Positions 9,400 through 19,162 of a DNA stretch of 64,000 nucleotides are shown one piece after another. The notes beneath the pieces were generated by a model that did not search any database, was not told where the DNA came from, and saw only the letters and a program-made list of their open reading frames with translations. How positions within the stretch are numbered: the stretch's first letter is position 1; each line of letters begins with the position of its first letter. A program made the position numbers and the translations under genes. Source of the DNA: Candidatus Altimarinota bacterium. GTDB lineage: Bacteria > Cyanobacteriota > Cyanobacteriia > Cyanobacteriales > Microcystaceae. The stretch spans positions 1-64,000 of the forward strand of contig JAAUUT010000008.1 of the NCBI GenBank assembly GCA_012031035.1, written 5' to 3'.

Positions 9400-10367
9400 T
9401 TGGACATGAAACGATTTATTTCTATTGCTGTTAGCGTTGCTATTCTCTTAATTATTTATTCAAAAATTGATTTTCAAGGTTTAATTGAAGTTTTCAAAAA
9501 TTGCGATCGCGGTTGGATGGCAGTGAGTCTTGGTATGGTAATTCCCATTACTGCTGTTACTTCGTGGCGGTTGCAACAACTCATGCCAAAGGGAACTAGC
9601 ATGGGATTTATCGAGGCCAATCGCCTTATTTTGGGCGCTAGCGTCCTCAATATGGTGTTGCCTTCTAAAATGGGGGATATCGTTAAAGCTTATTTTATGA
9701 GGGATAGAGGACATTTAAGCGGTTCGCTATCTTTATCCCTGGTGGTATTTGAAAAAGCCTGCGATATGCTTTCTTTGCTGTTGTGGTGCGTTTTGGGGTT
9801 ATTTGTCTATCCCGCTAAAGATGGGTTATTTTGGACAATGACGGCAGCAGTAACGGGAGGTTTAATTTTTGGGTTGTTATTACTCGGTTCTCGTCAATTT
9901 GCTCAAATATTTTTTGCGATCGCGATTAAATTCGCTCCCAAGAAAATAAAAAAGAAACTCGAAAATTTACAAGCTTCTTGGTTGGAAATACACGATTATT
10001 TTGGGGAGATAAAAGACAGTTATTAATTGTTTCAATGACTTCTGTTTTTATCTGGTTTTTACACCTATTACAAATTTGGCTATTTATCTTAGCCCTCAAA
10101 GCGACTACCCCTTTTATCGTCAATTTAGCGCTTTCACCCCTAGCAATTTTAGCGGGATTATTACCCTTAACTTTTGCAGGAGTAGGCACTCGCGATGCTG
10201 CACTCATTTTCTTTTATCAAGATTATTTTAATGCCCAAACGGGAGCAGCATTAGGTTTATTATGTACTTCACGTTACTTCCTACCAGCCACGATCGGCTT
10301 ACCTTTTTTAGGTCAAATGATGGGGGCTGCACGGAAATATAAAGCTAATAAAAATTATGAATTATGA
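9400..10367 (+). pseudogene. UPF0104/LPG-synthase-TM-like flippase-domain protein split by a frameshift
   Basis: The first frame (9400-10026) gives 208 residues with five or six membrane helices and the family motif NMVLPSKMGDIVKAY. It ends soon after EIHDYF. The family's C-terminal half, including PLTFAGVGTRDAAL and about four more helices, continues in another frame to 10367. The two frames overlap at 9978-10026, and one missing base in TTTTGGGG (about 10000-10008) would fuse them into a normal protein of about 322 residues. Members of this family are integral membrane proteins linked to lipid or glycan transfer. Whether the gene is truly broken, or the base is lost in assembly, cannot be told here. 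Confidence 0.8.
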
Positions 10368-10557
10368 ATTATGAAATTATGAGAAAAGTAGGGGCACGAA
10401 GCTTGCGCCCAGGAGTTTAAGAGTCAGTAGTTCAGTAGTTCAGTAGAGACGCGATATATCACGTCTGTACAAAATTCTTCCCTCTTATCTTTTTATTTTC
10501 TGTTGCCTATTACCTTATTCTCCCCGTTAACTTTTATTCTGTCCGACTATTAAAAAA

Positions 10558-11385
10558 ATGACAATTCAATTGCGCGATCGCATCGAGCGAATATTTATTA
10601 TTGCTTATAAAGAATCAACCGAACTTCTAGAAGAAGCTTTTCAAAAAGAAGGTATACCCTATGAAGTTATCAGACAAAAACATCAACCAGATTATAAAAA
10701 TTATTCTTCAAGTTATCTTTGTCTTCTCAACCACAAACAAGCCTGGGAAAGAGCAACAAGACTCGAAAAACTGACCCTAATTGTCGAAGCTGATTTTGTC
10801 CCCGTAATCGGGATCGGAAAACTACCTATCCCATTTAATCCAGATAATAGCGATGTAGGAATTGCTTGGTTATATACCTGCGCCCCTCAAATTTATAGCG
10901 TCTCAGAAGAAGGTTTTGCCCAAGGATTTTCTACTTCTATGGTGGCTTATTTAGTTACTTCTCTAAGCGCGCAATATCTGATCGAATTAGCCGATGAAAT
11001 TAAGGAAAAAATTGGGGCGACGAATTATTCTACTTGGGATTCTAATGTCGATTCTTTTCTACGCGCTAGAAAACTTAAAAATTATGTTCCCTTTCGGAAC
11101 TATGGCGAACATGGAGGAATCCCCAATCCAGAACATAGTAAAAATGGATTGAGTGCTACCCATCGCGCCGATATTCTCTATGGTAAGCTTGCCTTTATGC
11201 CGCTATATGCAACCGATCGCGATCGCGGTCAAAATTATTTCTCTGTGAGGCTTCAGGCGCGTCTTAAAGGGCTTGCTCGTCTCGCAATGGGTAAGTACCT
11301 GCGCCTACCAGTTCTCAAAGGTTCTAGCGTCCCTCATCGGCTTCTGGGGTTTGCCGTTCGCAGGCAGCTATCAGTGAAATTATGA
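10558..11385 (+). CDS. Putative glycosyltransferase family 25-like protein
   Basis: The 275-residue protein begins with a short strand IERIFIIAYKES and contains LNHKQAWERATRLEKLTLIVEADFVP (about 55-80), the layout of LPS-type GT25 galactosyltransferases. Those have S.HxxxW.. and an EDD-like metal motif, here EAD. The C-terminal third is less conserved and ends in a basic stretch. GT25 enzymes add sugars to lipopolysaccharide or protein-linked glycans, but acceptor and donor here are unknown. ATG at 10558 is directly preceded by AAAAA, with no strong ribosome-binding site. The downstream spacer carries ATGAATT-type heptad repeats. The assignment is moderate. Confidence 0.6.
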   Translation: MTIQLRDRIERIFIIAYKESTELLEEAFQKEGIPYEVIRQKHQPDYKNYSSSYLCLLNHKQAWERATRLEKLTLIVEADFVPVIGIGKLPIPFNPDNSDVGIAWLYTCAPQIYSVSEEGFAQGFSTSMVAYLVTSLSAQYLIELADEIKEKIGATNYSTWDSNVDSFLRARKLKNYVPFRNYGEHGGIPNPEHSKNGLSATHRADILYGKLAFMPLYATDRDRGQNYFSVRLQARLKGLARLAMGKYLRLPVLKGSSVPHRLLGFAVRRQLSVKL

Positions 11386-11633
11386 ATGATAAATTATGAA
11401 TTATGAAAATTAGGAGGAAAGAAGAGACGAGATCTATCGCTTCTCTACAACGACTTCCGACTTTCCCATTGTGTACGGACATCGCGCTGGTTAGAGAGCG
11501 TAAAAACCGTACTGAATGCAATTAACTGTTTTGCTAGTCTATATTAAGAGTAAATCTTATTAAAAAGTTATTATTCTTAACTCTCTAACCGTTAAATTAT
11601 TCTAACTAGCAACCGAAGAGGAGATATTTACTA

Positions 11634-12647
11634 ATGGCTTCGACTGACTTCAAAGACTACTACGCAATTTTAGGGGTCAGCAAAGGCGCAAGTGCCGATG
11701 AAATAAAAAAATCCTTTCGTAAGTTAGCAGTAAAATATCATCCCGATCGCAATCCTGGGGATAAAAAAGCAGAAGATAAGTTTAAGGAAATTAGCGAAGC
11801 TTACGAAGTCTTATCCGATACTGATAAGCGCAAGAAATACGACCAATTCGGTCAGTATTGGAGACAAGCAGAACAAACGGGAGGTTGGTCGCCTGGAGGC
11901 GCTAACGTCGATTTTGGCGGCTTCGACTTCAGTCAATTTGCTAATTTTGATGAATTTATTAACGAGTTACTCGGTCGCGTATCGAGTCCTGGAGGAACCC
12001 AAAATCGGACTTATACCTATCGAACCCCAACAGGAGGAACGAGTGGATACAGCGATTTTGGGGGCTTTGGTAACTTTGGCGGGTTTGGGGGTCAGCAAAC
12101 GCCAACGCCAACTGCCGATACGGAAGCAAATATTCGCCTCACCTTTTCTGAAGCTTTTCGCGGCGTTCAGAAACGACTCAGTGTAGGCAATGAAACGATG
12201 GACGTTCGCATTCCGCCAGGGGCAAAACCAGGCGGTCGCATCAGAATCAAAGGAAAAGGTCAAGGAAGTCCTTACTCGCAGCAGCGGGGCGATTTGTATT
12301 TAAAGGTAGAATTAGCACCCCATCCCTTCTTTCAATTTGAGGGAGATAATTTAGCGTGTGAAGTACCGATTACGCCAGATGAAGCGGTATTAGGCGCATC
12401 GATTGAAGTTCCTACCCCAGATGGAATGGTGACGGTCAAAATCCCGGCGGGAATTCGTTCGGGTCAATCTCTGAGACTGCGAGGAAAAGGTTGGATTCAT
12501 TCCAAAGACGGACGCAGCGATTTATTAGTTAAAATTGCGATCGATACGCCGAAAAATTTAAGCGTTAGCGAACGCGAACTTTACGAAAAAATTCGTTCTA
12601 TCCGTACCTACAATCCTCGCCAAAATTTACAAAACATGAGTATATAG
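11634..12647 (+). CDS. dnaJ: J-domain co-chaperone, class B (no zinc finger)
   Basis: Residues 6-72 form a J domain with the Hsp70-stimulating HPD tripeptide in [12 protein letters not shown] Gly/Phe-rich region (about 85-165) follows, and then directly the two beta-barrel substrate-binding subdomains (DnaJ_C, about 170-325), without CxxCxGxG zinc repeats. The 337-residue length matches CbpA/DnaJ2-type proteins. It delivers substrates to DnaK and stimulates its ATPase in the cytosol. ATG at 11634 has GAGGAGATATTTACTA upstream, a strong ribosome-binding site. No dnaK or grpE lies nearby, and cyanobacteria usually have several dnaJ paralogs. Confidence 0.93.
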   Translation: MASTDFKDYYAILGVSKGASADEIKKSFRKLAVKYHPDRNPGDKKAEDKFKEISEAYEVLSDTDKRKKYDQFGQYWRQAEQTGGWSPGGANVDFGGFDFSQFANFDEFINELLGRVSSPGGTQNRTYTYRTPTGGTSGYSDFGGFGNFGGFGGQQTPTPTADTEANIRLTFSEAFRGVQKRLSVGNETMDVRIPPGAKPGGRIRIKGKGQGSPYSQQRGDLYLKVELAPHPFFQFEGDNLACEVPITPDEAVLGASIEVPTPDGMVTVKIPAGIRSGQSLRLRGKGWIHSKDGRSDLLVKIAIDTPKNLSVSERELYEKIRSIRTYNPRQNLQNMSI

Positions 12648-12739
12648 TTAAGTATATCCAGCGTAGGGGACGGGGCATTTGCTCAAAAAATGTGTATGGT
12701 TAGCTTAAGAATTGCTCCATAACAACGCTTATTTAGTAT

Positions 12740-12771
12740 AAAGTAGCGTAGGCTTATCCCACGCTACTTTT
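12740..12771 (+). terminator. Hairpin terminator-like element after the DnaJ gene
   Basis: The arms AAGTAGCGT (12741-12749) and ACGCTACTT (12761-12769) form a 9-bp stem across an 11-base loop and are followed by a short T run. The A run before the stem would allow it to work in both directions. It sits between two plus-strand genes and probably separates their transcripts. Confidence 0.6.
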
Positions 12772-12786
12772 GAAGTGTGAATTGAT

Positions 12787-14535
12787 ATGACCTTAAGAAA
12801 ATTTTTAACTCGTTCTTTCTTTTTGCCACTGATAATCTTATCGCTTTGCTCTACCTTAATTTTTTCTGCTTGTAATAATCAACAGCAGCCAACTCCCCAA
12901 CAATCCGCGACTCAAACTAATAATGATGTTTTAAGATTGTTATTTTGGCAAGCACCAACTATTCTTAATCCTCATTTATCGACTGGTTATAAAGATTCAG
13001 AAGCTAGTCGCATTACCCTAGAACCATTGGCAAGTTATGACAAAAACAACCAATTAATCCCTTTTTTAGCCGCAGAAATTCCGACAATTGAAAACGGAGG
13101 AATTGCTAAAGATGGAAGCTCGGTTACTTGGAAATTAAGACAAGATATTAAATGGTCTGATGGCAAGCCATTTACAGCAGCAGATGCAATTTTTACTTAT
13201 GAATATATTAGCAATCCTAAAGTAGGTGCAACGAGTTCCGGTACTTATCAAGAGGTTAAGAATGTCGAAGCTATTGATGATTATACGATTAAGATAAATT
13301 TTAAAGATGTCAATCCAGATTGGTCGGGAGTTTTGGTAGGAACGGAAGGAATGATTCTTCCTCGCCATATCTATGAAAAATATAATGGAGAAAATGCTCG
13401 ACAAGCCTCGGCTAATTTAATGCCAGTGGGAACGGGGCCATATAAAGTCGTACAATTTAAGCCTGGGGATGTTGTCGTTTACGAACCCAATCCTAACTTT
13501 AGAGAAGTCGATAAATTAGCATTCAAACGTATTGAATTAAAAGGCGGTGGCGATGCTACTTCGGCCGCAAGAGCAGTTCTACAAACAGGCGATGCAGATT
13601 ATGCTTATAATCTTCAAGTAGAATCGTCAGTTTTAAAAGGATTAGAAGCTTCAGGAAAAGGCAAACTTGTTTCAGAATTTGGCTCTTTAGTCGAACGAAT
13701 TATCATTAATCAATCCGATCCTAATAAAGCTACACCAGATGGAGAGCGATCGAGTTTAAAAAATCCTCATCCTTTCTTTAGCGATCGCAAAGTTCGTCAG
13801 GCTTTTTCTTTAGCAATTGACCGCGACACAATTTCACAACAACTTTATGGCATTACTGGTAAACCTACCGCTAATGTTTTAGTATTGCCAGAACAATATA
13901 ATTCAACTAATACGAGCTACGAATTTAATCTGGAAAAAGCTAAATCTTTATTAGACGAAGCAGGCTGGAAAGATACTAATAATAATGGAACTCGCGATAA
14001 AAATGGAACGGAAATGCAAGTTCTCTTTCAAACTTCAGTCAATCCCCTGCGCCAAAAAACTCAAGAAATTGTCAAACAAGGATTGCAATCTATTGGGGTT
14101 GCCGTAGAATTAAAAAGTGTCGATGCCAGTATTTTCTTTTCTAGCGATCCGGCGAATAACGATACGTTAGAAAAGTTTTATGCAGATTTGCAGATGTATA
14201 CTTCAGGCAATAACAGCCCCGATCCGGTGGCTTATATGAAGTATTTTACCTGCAATCAAATTCCCCAAAAAGCTAATAACTGGACTGGCGATAATAATTC
14301 TCGTTTTTGTAGTCAAGAATACGATCGATTATGGCAAGATTCAACTCAAGAATTAGATGCCACGAAACGACAAAATTTATTTATTCAAATGAACGATCTG
14401 TTAGTGAATAATATAGTAATTGTTCCACTGGTTCACCGTTCTGATGTTGTAGCTTTTAATAATAGTTTAGTTGGCTACGATCTAACTCCTTGGGATAGAA
14501 ATACTTGGAATATTAAAGATTGGAAGCGGAGTTAG
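12787..14535 (+). CDS. ABC transporter substrate-binding lipoprotein, peptide/nickel family (SBP_bac_5)
   Basis: The 582-residue protein begins with a lipoprotein signal: hydrophobic segment then LIFSACNN, with the lipidated Cys at about residue 29. The mature part is a family-5 extracellular binding protein, with YEPLASYDKNN-like opening, VTWKLRQDIKWSDGKPF near residue 120, GTGPYKVVQFKPGD near residue 215 and DRKVRQAFSLAIDR near residue 340, all landmarks of DppA/OppA proteins. It should bind oligopeptides or similar ligands in the periplasm and hand them to an ABC permease. No permease or ATPase gene is adjacent, which is common for orphan binding proteins in cyanobacteria. The gene appears intact. 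Confidence 0.92.
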   Translation: MTLRKFLTRSFFLPLIILSLCSTLIFSACNNQQQPTPQQSATQTNNDVLRLLFWQAPTILNPHLSTGYKDSEASRITLEPLASYDKNNQLIPFLAAEIPTIENGGIAKDGSSVTWKLRQDIKWSDGKPFTAADAIFTYEYISNPKVGATSSGTYQEVKNVEAIDDYTIKINFKDVNPDWSGVLVGTEGMILPRHIYEKYNGENARQASANLMPVGTGPYKVVQFKPGDVVVYEPNPNFREVDKLAFKRIELKGGGDATSAARAVLQTGDADYAYNLQVESSVLKGLEASGKGKLVSEFGSLVERIIINQSDPNKATPDGERSSLKNPHPFFSDRKVRQAFSLAIDRDTISQQLYGITGKPTANVLVLPEQYNSTNTSYEFNLEKAKSLLDEAGWKDTNNNGTRDKNGTEMQVLFQTSVNPLRQKTQEIVKQGLQSIGVAVELKSVDASIFFSSDPANNDTLEKFYADLQMYTSGNNSPDPVAYMKYFTCNQIPQKANNWTGDNNSRFCSQEYDRLWQDSTQELDATKRQNLFIQMNDLLVNNIVIVPLVHRSDVVAFNNSLVGYDLTPWDRNTWNIKDWKRS

Positions 14536-14572
14536 AAAGCCTTTATTGCTTGAGATTTTAACTAGCTTATAC

Positions 14573-14683
14573 TAAGCTGTTCCACATCTAGATTTCCTAT
14601 TAATGAGTGAAGAAAGACTTCTTAAAACTCTCTCCCCGTCCAAGCGTCCAACTTTTATGGCAGCCTAAATGTTTAACAGCTTA
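14573..14683. mobile_element. 111-bp MITE-like element, copy 1
   Basis: The element begins TAAGCTGTTCCACATCTAG and ends with the reverse complement of TAAGCTGTTAAACATTTAG, so the 19-bp terminal inverted repeats differ at three positions. It is about 94% identical by eye to the 111-bp segment at 54766-54876. Flanking dinucleotides are AC on both sides here (GT on both sides at copy 2), compatible with a 2-bp target duplication. Alternatively the terminal TA is the duplicated target, as for IS630/Tc1-type elements. It has no coding capacity. Its right end overlaps the last codons of lhgO. Confidence 0.8.
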
Positions 14684-15882
14684 ACACTAAACGGTTGCGG
14701 TGCGGGGGTTTGAGATGCGATCGCTCGACCAATTTCTAGAGAAGAAGTTGCTGCTGGCGAGGGGGCATTACAAACGTGCATGGCATTTTTACCTCGAACG
14801 ATTAAAAAGTCATCGACTAGCTTCCCATCATTCATTAAAGCTTGTGCCCTAACGCCTGCATGAGTGGGAATTACATCGTCTAACTGAACTTCAGGAATCA
14901 GCCTCTGCAAACTATTCACAAAGGCAGCTTTGCTAAAAGAGCGAATTATCTCTTGGATACCGTCATCGGCGTGTTTGGCGGCGAGTTTCCAAAAACCTGG
15001 ATAAGTCATGGTTTCCATGAAGTCTCGCAAGTTGAAATCAGTTTTCTGATAGCCTTCTCGTTTCAAGCTTAAAACGGCATTCGGCCCAGCGTGGATAGTG
15101 CCGTCGATCGCGCGTGTAAAATGGACTCCTAGAAACGGAAAATTAGGATTCGGGACGGGATAAATTAAATGCTTGACTAAATAACGCTTTTCTGGTTTTA
15201 ATTCGTAGTATTCGCCTCGAAAGGGCACAATTTTTGCTTGCGGATCGACCTTCCCTAATTTAGCAACGCGATCGCTATGAAGTCCGGCACAGTTGATAAT
15301 AAAGTCAGCCGTAAAAGCCCCTTGGTTCGTTTCTAGCACGTAACCTTCAGCAGTTTCAAGGATTCTTTCAACTTTGGTATTAAGGCGCAAATTAGCTCCC
15401 TGTTGGCGACTTATTTCTACATATTTTTGACAAACTTGCTTATAGCTGACAATTCCAGTTGAATAGACGCGAATTCCCGCCAAGCAATTAACGTGTGGCT
15501 CGATTTCTTTAACTTGTTCGGCATTGATTTTGGCAATTTCTATGCCATTTTCTAATCCTCTTTGATAAAGATTTTCTAACAAAGGTAATTCTTTTTCTTC
15601 AGTAGCGACAATTACCTTTCCGCAGACCTCATGAGCGATACCGTGTTCTTGACAAAATGCCACCATCGAAAGACTTCCGTCTCGACAAAATTTGGCTTTG
15701 AAACTGCCTGGTTTGTAGTAGATTCCAGAGTGAATAACACCGCTATTATTCCCCGTTTGATGAGCCGCCCAACTGCTTTCTTTTTCTAACAATAAGATTT
15801 TAGCGTGGGGATAGCGTTGACCGATTGCCATTGCCGCCGATAAGCCAACAATTCCGCCTCCAATAATCGCAAAATTATACAT
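14665..15882 (-). CDS. lhgO: L-2-hydroxyglutarate oxidase
   Basis: This FAD enzyme of the DAO fold (405 residues) oxidises L-2-hydroxyglutarate to 2-oxoglutarate, a metabolite-repair reaction at the inner membrane. The FAD Rossmann motif GGGIVGLSAA is at residues 8-17, and the family block HQTGNNSGVIHSGIYYKPGS is near residue 41. FIINCAGLHSDRVAK and FPFLGVHFTR follow in the right order, and SPAATSSLEIGR near the end is the usual C-terminal signature. The last five residues (KLLNI) and the TAG stop are encoded by the inverted terminal repeat of the MITE, so the original C terminus has been replaced. It is a single gene. Confidence 0.93.
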   Translation of the reverse strand: MYNFAIIGGGIVGLSAAMAIGQRYPHAKILLLEKESSWAAHQTGNNSGVIHSGIYYKPGSFKAKFCRDGSLSMVAFCQEHGIAHEVCGKVIVATEEKELPLLENLYQRGLENGIEIAKINAEQVKEIEPHVNCLAGIRVYSTGIVSYKQVCQKYVEISRQQGANLRLNTKVERILETAEGYVLETNQGAFTADFIINCAGLHSDRVAKLGKVDPQAKIVPFRGEYYELKPEKRYLVKHLIYPVPNPNFPFLGVHFTRAIDGTIHAGPNAVLSLKREGYQKTDFNLRDFMETMTYPGFWKLAAKHADDGIQEIIRSFSKAAFVNSLQRLIPEVQLDDVIPTHAGVRAQALMNDGKLVDDFLIVRGKNAMHVCNAPSPAATSSLEIGRAIASQTPAPQPFSVKLLNI

Positions 15883-16184
15883 AAAACTTTTCCTCCTATT
15901 AATCGCTCCAATTCAGTAGCAGCTAATTTCAATAAAAATCTATAGATAAAAACCATTGTAGAAATAGGACAGAGCGCATCTTGACTGGCGAACCCTACTT
16001 GTTCTTTTATCTATTTTGTAATAACCATCTAAAATTATTCTTAGTATGTCTTATTTTCAATAAAGTGCCAAGAGTTTAGATATGCTTAAAAAGCACTCTT
16101 CATCAAATCTTTAAGTAGGTTGAAGTTAGTTTTAATAACCCGTTTTTTAGTTACAAGAAATATTCTATCTAACTTGATAACTTA
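15883..16184. other. Intergenic region, AT-rich
   Basis: This 302-base spacer lies upstream of lhgO and downstream of the O-antigen-ligase-like gene, both on the minus strand. It should carry the lhgO promoter, but no confident -10/-35 pair is picked. No gene or repeat is recognised. Confidence 0.5.
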
Positions 16185-17541
16185 CTAAGATTGTTTTTGA
16201 GCTAAACTTTGTTTTAGATTTTGACGTTCGAGCCAGCGAAGACCAATAATAGCCACTAAATATATCATGTAACCTGGTTCTTCCATCTGAGTAAAAATTA
16301 GTCCAAAAACCAAGGGAGTCAACATCAAAAATTTAGAAACATCATCAAAACAAAGCTTGTGCCAGACGACAAACCAGATACAGAGAAACGAAATTAATCC
16401 CAACCAGCCTAAATCGCCCCAAATAGCAGCCCAGCCAAAGAGCGGAGAAAACATACTCGACTGATCTCCCAGCCAACTCATTCCGACGGCTCGCCAAACA
16501 GCCGCACTCGCTGGATGAATTGTAGAACCGAGCGGTGCTAATAAGTCTGCATATTTATCTAACATCCATCCGCCTAAGCGCCCAACTGTATGTCCGGGGC
16601 CAAGACCCAGCCATGAATTTAAAGGAGAATGATAAAAAGTAGGCACAAGCCGAAAAGTAGCCGTTTTGAGTAAAGTAGCTTCTCCTTGCGGCCCGTAAAT
16701 CTCCGGTCGCATCCAAGTATTAAACCCATCAAGGGCAGGTATATTTTGTGTTGCCCAATAAAATATAGAACCAAATATGCCTGCAAGAGAAAGATATTTA
16801 ATAGCTTGTACGATATCTTTTAGCTTCAGAAATAATAAAAGTACACCTGCAAAAAGGAAAACCAACAGGGCTTGCTTAGCATCTGCCATGTTCATGTGTA
16901 TTAGCGTAGCTAATACAACTCCCCCTCGAAACCAGAGAGGACGATTTTGAGCGGCTACAAAATAATAAATCCCAAAAGTTAACGACACAGAAGCGCCCAG
17001 AACGTGACCTGCGCCCCCTTCAATAAAAACACCTTTGACATAATCTGGATTGCCAGTTCGATTGATTACGCCTTGAATTAAGGCTAATATCAGGTTTGTA
17101 AAAGAAGAAAAGATGATAAAAGTTCGAATTTTCTCTAATCTTTCTGGGGTAATAACAAGACCGATTAATGCTGCTAGAAATAAAAAAGGTTCGCAAAAAA
17201 ATAAAAAGTTTAAACAAGCATTAATGATACCTGCATTATTCAACAAAGCACTCGCTAAATTTACGCCGAAAAATATGGCTAATGCCAGAAATAATTGTTG
17301 AATAGCATTAATTTGTACTCGACTTTTTACTTTAGTTTTTCCTAATACGAATACCGTAACCGCAGGAATGATAACCAGATAGAGCAGCGTAACGATTGAA
17401 GGAAATTTAATTAGTAAAAGAAGGCGCGGAAAAAAAGCCGAACTAAAGGAAAAAAGAACGAGAGTCGTAAGCGGAATTAATCCTTTCTTTTTTTTTTGAG
17501 AGTGTTGTGTTATTAACTATTCTGAAGCTTTCTCCAGTCAT
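16185..17541 (-). pseudogene. O-antigen ligase/polymerase-like membrane protein with a frameshift at an A10 run
   Basis: The main frame encodes a polytopic protein (about 10 helices) with the large periplasmic loop and the GLGPGHTVGR-type segment seen in O-antigen ligase/Wzy-like proteins. In that frame the coding-quality sequence extends upstream past 17246 to about 17490 without an ATG. An ATG at 17541, three bases after the stop of the GT4 gene, opens MTGESFRIVNNTTLSKKK in a frame that ends just after a run of ten A (plus-strand T at 17488-17497). Reading nine A joins the two into one protein of about 451 residues. A10 is long enough for RNA-polymerase slippage, so the full protein may still be made. 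Confidence 0.75.
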
Positions 17542-17544
17542 AAT

Positions 17545-18708
17545 TTATCGGCTGCTGGCGCGTGCGTAAATCTCTATAAGTTGATGGTAGTTTTTCTGTG
17601 CGGTGTATTTAGCCTCGAATTCTGCTCTAGCCTGAAGGCGCATTTGCAAAAGTTCTTGGGGATGGGTTATGGCCCATTCTACTTTAGCTGCTAAGTCGGC
17701 TGGATCGCCAGGGGCAAAATGCAGTCCGGTTCGACCGGAATCGACTAATTCTGCGATCGCGCCTATATTTGAAGCGATCGCAGGCGTTCCCTTGGCAAAG
17801 GCTTCTACTGCTACTCGCCCAAAAGTTTCATACCATTTGGACGGGAAAATCAAGAACATGGCTTCTCCTATCAGTTCGTAAACTTGAGCTAATGGTTTGC
17901 GTCCGAGCCATTCTACTTGGGAAAGTCGCTTGGTTGCTTCTACAACCTGGCTTTCTAAGGGGCCTTCTCCCACAATCTTTAAAGGAATAGGTGCGTTGAG
18001 ACGTTCCCAAGCCGATAAGAGTACGTCGAGTCCCTTTTCTACCGAAAGCCTCCCCACATAAAGCCCATAACCGCCGCTCCCGCTACCAACGCCAGGATCG
18101 GGAGCTACAAAATTAGGCTTGACAAAAATTTTATCTTGTGATATACCAGCTTGAATGAATTTTTGACGGGCAAATTCGCTGAGGGAAATGAAAAGGTTGA
18201 CTTGCTCGCTCCAAGTATGCAAAGCTCGGTGTACGGTTAGCATGGCTGCGGTTACGCCTGTCGCTGCGCGATTTTGGCGGTAGCAAGCGTGAACGATCCC
18301 AGGATAGGGGACGAACTTACCCAAACAGTCTTCGCAAACGCGATTATCTCGAAAAAAAAGACCGTTAGGGCAGATTAAGCGGTAATTTCGCAGGGTTTGT
18401 ACGACAGGAACGCCCTCAGCTTGGGCAGCATAATAGACAGAAGGAGAAATTAACGGAAAAAAATTCTGGACGTGGACGATATCGCTGCGAGATTGTTGTA
18501 GTTTTTGTCGAACTGTTTGATAGGCTTCTTGCGACCAAACGGTTCTGATAGCTACTTGAGCGCGATTGAGATTGGCAATGCGATCGTTGTTTTCCTCATA
18601 AGCATCTACTTGATGCCCCATCTCCCGCAATAAGCGTTCTTCTGCTTGACGGGATTCGTCTTCGCCGCCACGAATTTGATAGTTGTTATGAATGCTGAGA
18701 ATGCGCAT
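17545..18708 (-). CDS. Glycosyltransferase family 4
   Basis: The 387-residue GT-B enzyme starts with the N-terminal motif ILSIHNNYQIRGGEDES. The C-terminal donor-binding half holds GLYVGRLSVEKGLDVLLSAW (about 215), PLKIVGEGPLE, and FPSKWYETFGRVAVEAFAKG with the E-x7-E motif (about 290-305). It should transfer a sugar from an activated donor to a glycan or lipid acceptor on the cytosolic face. The subgroup resembles cell-surface polysaccharide GTs. It is followed after three bases by the membrane O-antigen-ligase-like gene on the same strand, so both probably act in one exopolysaccharide or O-antigen pathway. Confidence 0.92.
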   Translation of the reverse strand: MRILSIHNNYQIRGGEDESRQAEERLLREMGHQVDAYEENNDRIANLNRAQVAIRTVWSQEAYQTVRQKLQQSRSDIVHVQNFFPLISPSVYYAAQAEGVPVVQTLRNYRLICPNGLFFRDNRVCEDCLGKFVPYPGIVHACYRQNRAATGVTAAMLTVHRALHTWSEQVNLFISLSEFARQKFIQAGISQDKIFVKPNFVAPDPGVGSGSGGYGLYVGRLSVEKGLDVLLSAWERLNAPIPLKIVGEGPLESQVVEATKRLSQVEWLGRKPLAQVYELIGEAMFLIFPSKWYETFGRVAVEAFAKGTPAIASNIGAIAELVDSGRTGLHFAPGDPADLAAKVEWAITHPQELLQMRLQARAEFEAKYTAQKNYHQLIEIYARASSR

Positions 18709-18793
18709 TAAAAAATTTAAAGTTCAAAGTTCGCAAAGTATTTCCCCATTTACAGTCAAAGATTTGACAAAAAACACTTTTGATGAGCCTATT

Positions 18794-19090
18794 CTAACTC
18801 CAATCTTGTTTATCTTCTGTGCGATCGCGCTGGTAAACTTGTCCTTTAGCGTGAAGTTGTCGCGTCTTTTCAAATAGTTCTTCTTCAGTTAAATTCCATT
18901 GTTTGAGAATGACATCTAAACTTTGTTGAATATCTCTAGCTCCTGGAAAATTTCGGTAACGAATTCGCAGTCGAGCCAATTCTGCCGAATTCTTATCATT
19001 AAGATTTTCTCTTAAAAGACGTTCTACAATTTCTCGATCCTGTTTTTCTAGAGGATGCTGTTGATCTTGAGCATTAGCAGATGAGGACAT
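18794..19090 (-). CDS. DUF3288 family protein
   Basis: This 98-residue charged, helical protein matches the cyanobacterial DUF3288 family: QHPLEKQDREIVERLLRE at the N terminus, ELARLRIRYRNFPGARDIQ in the middle and WNLTEEELFEKTRQLHAKGQ near the end. No function is known. No membrane segment is present. It lies 72 bases downstream of the PAP2-like gene on the same strand and may be cotranscribed with it and crtE. Confidence 0.85.
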   Translation of the reverse strand: MSSSANAQDQQHPLEKQDREIVERLLRENLNDKNSAELARLRIRYRNFPGARDIQQSLDVILKQWNLTEEELFEKTRQLHAKGQVYQRDRTEDKQDWS

Positions 19091-19162
19091 GGGAATTGGT
19101 AAAATTACATATTTGAGTAACTAAAAGCCAAAAAACTTTTCTTTTTTCCTTGTTTCCTATCT

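Noticed and set aside
11967..12263. Reverse-strand open frames inside the dnaJ gene and many other genes
   Set aside because: They are shadows of strongly conserved coding frames with no family match.
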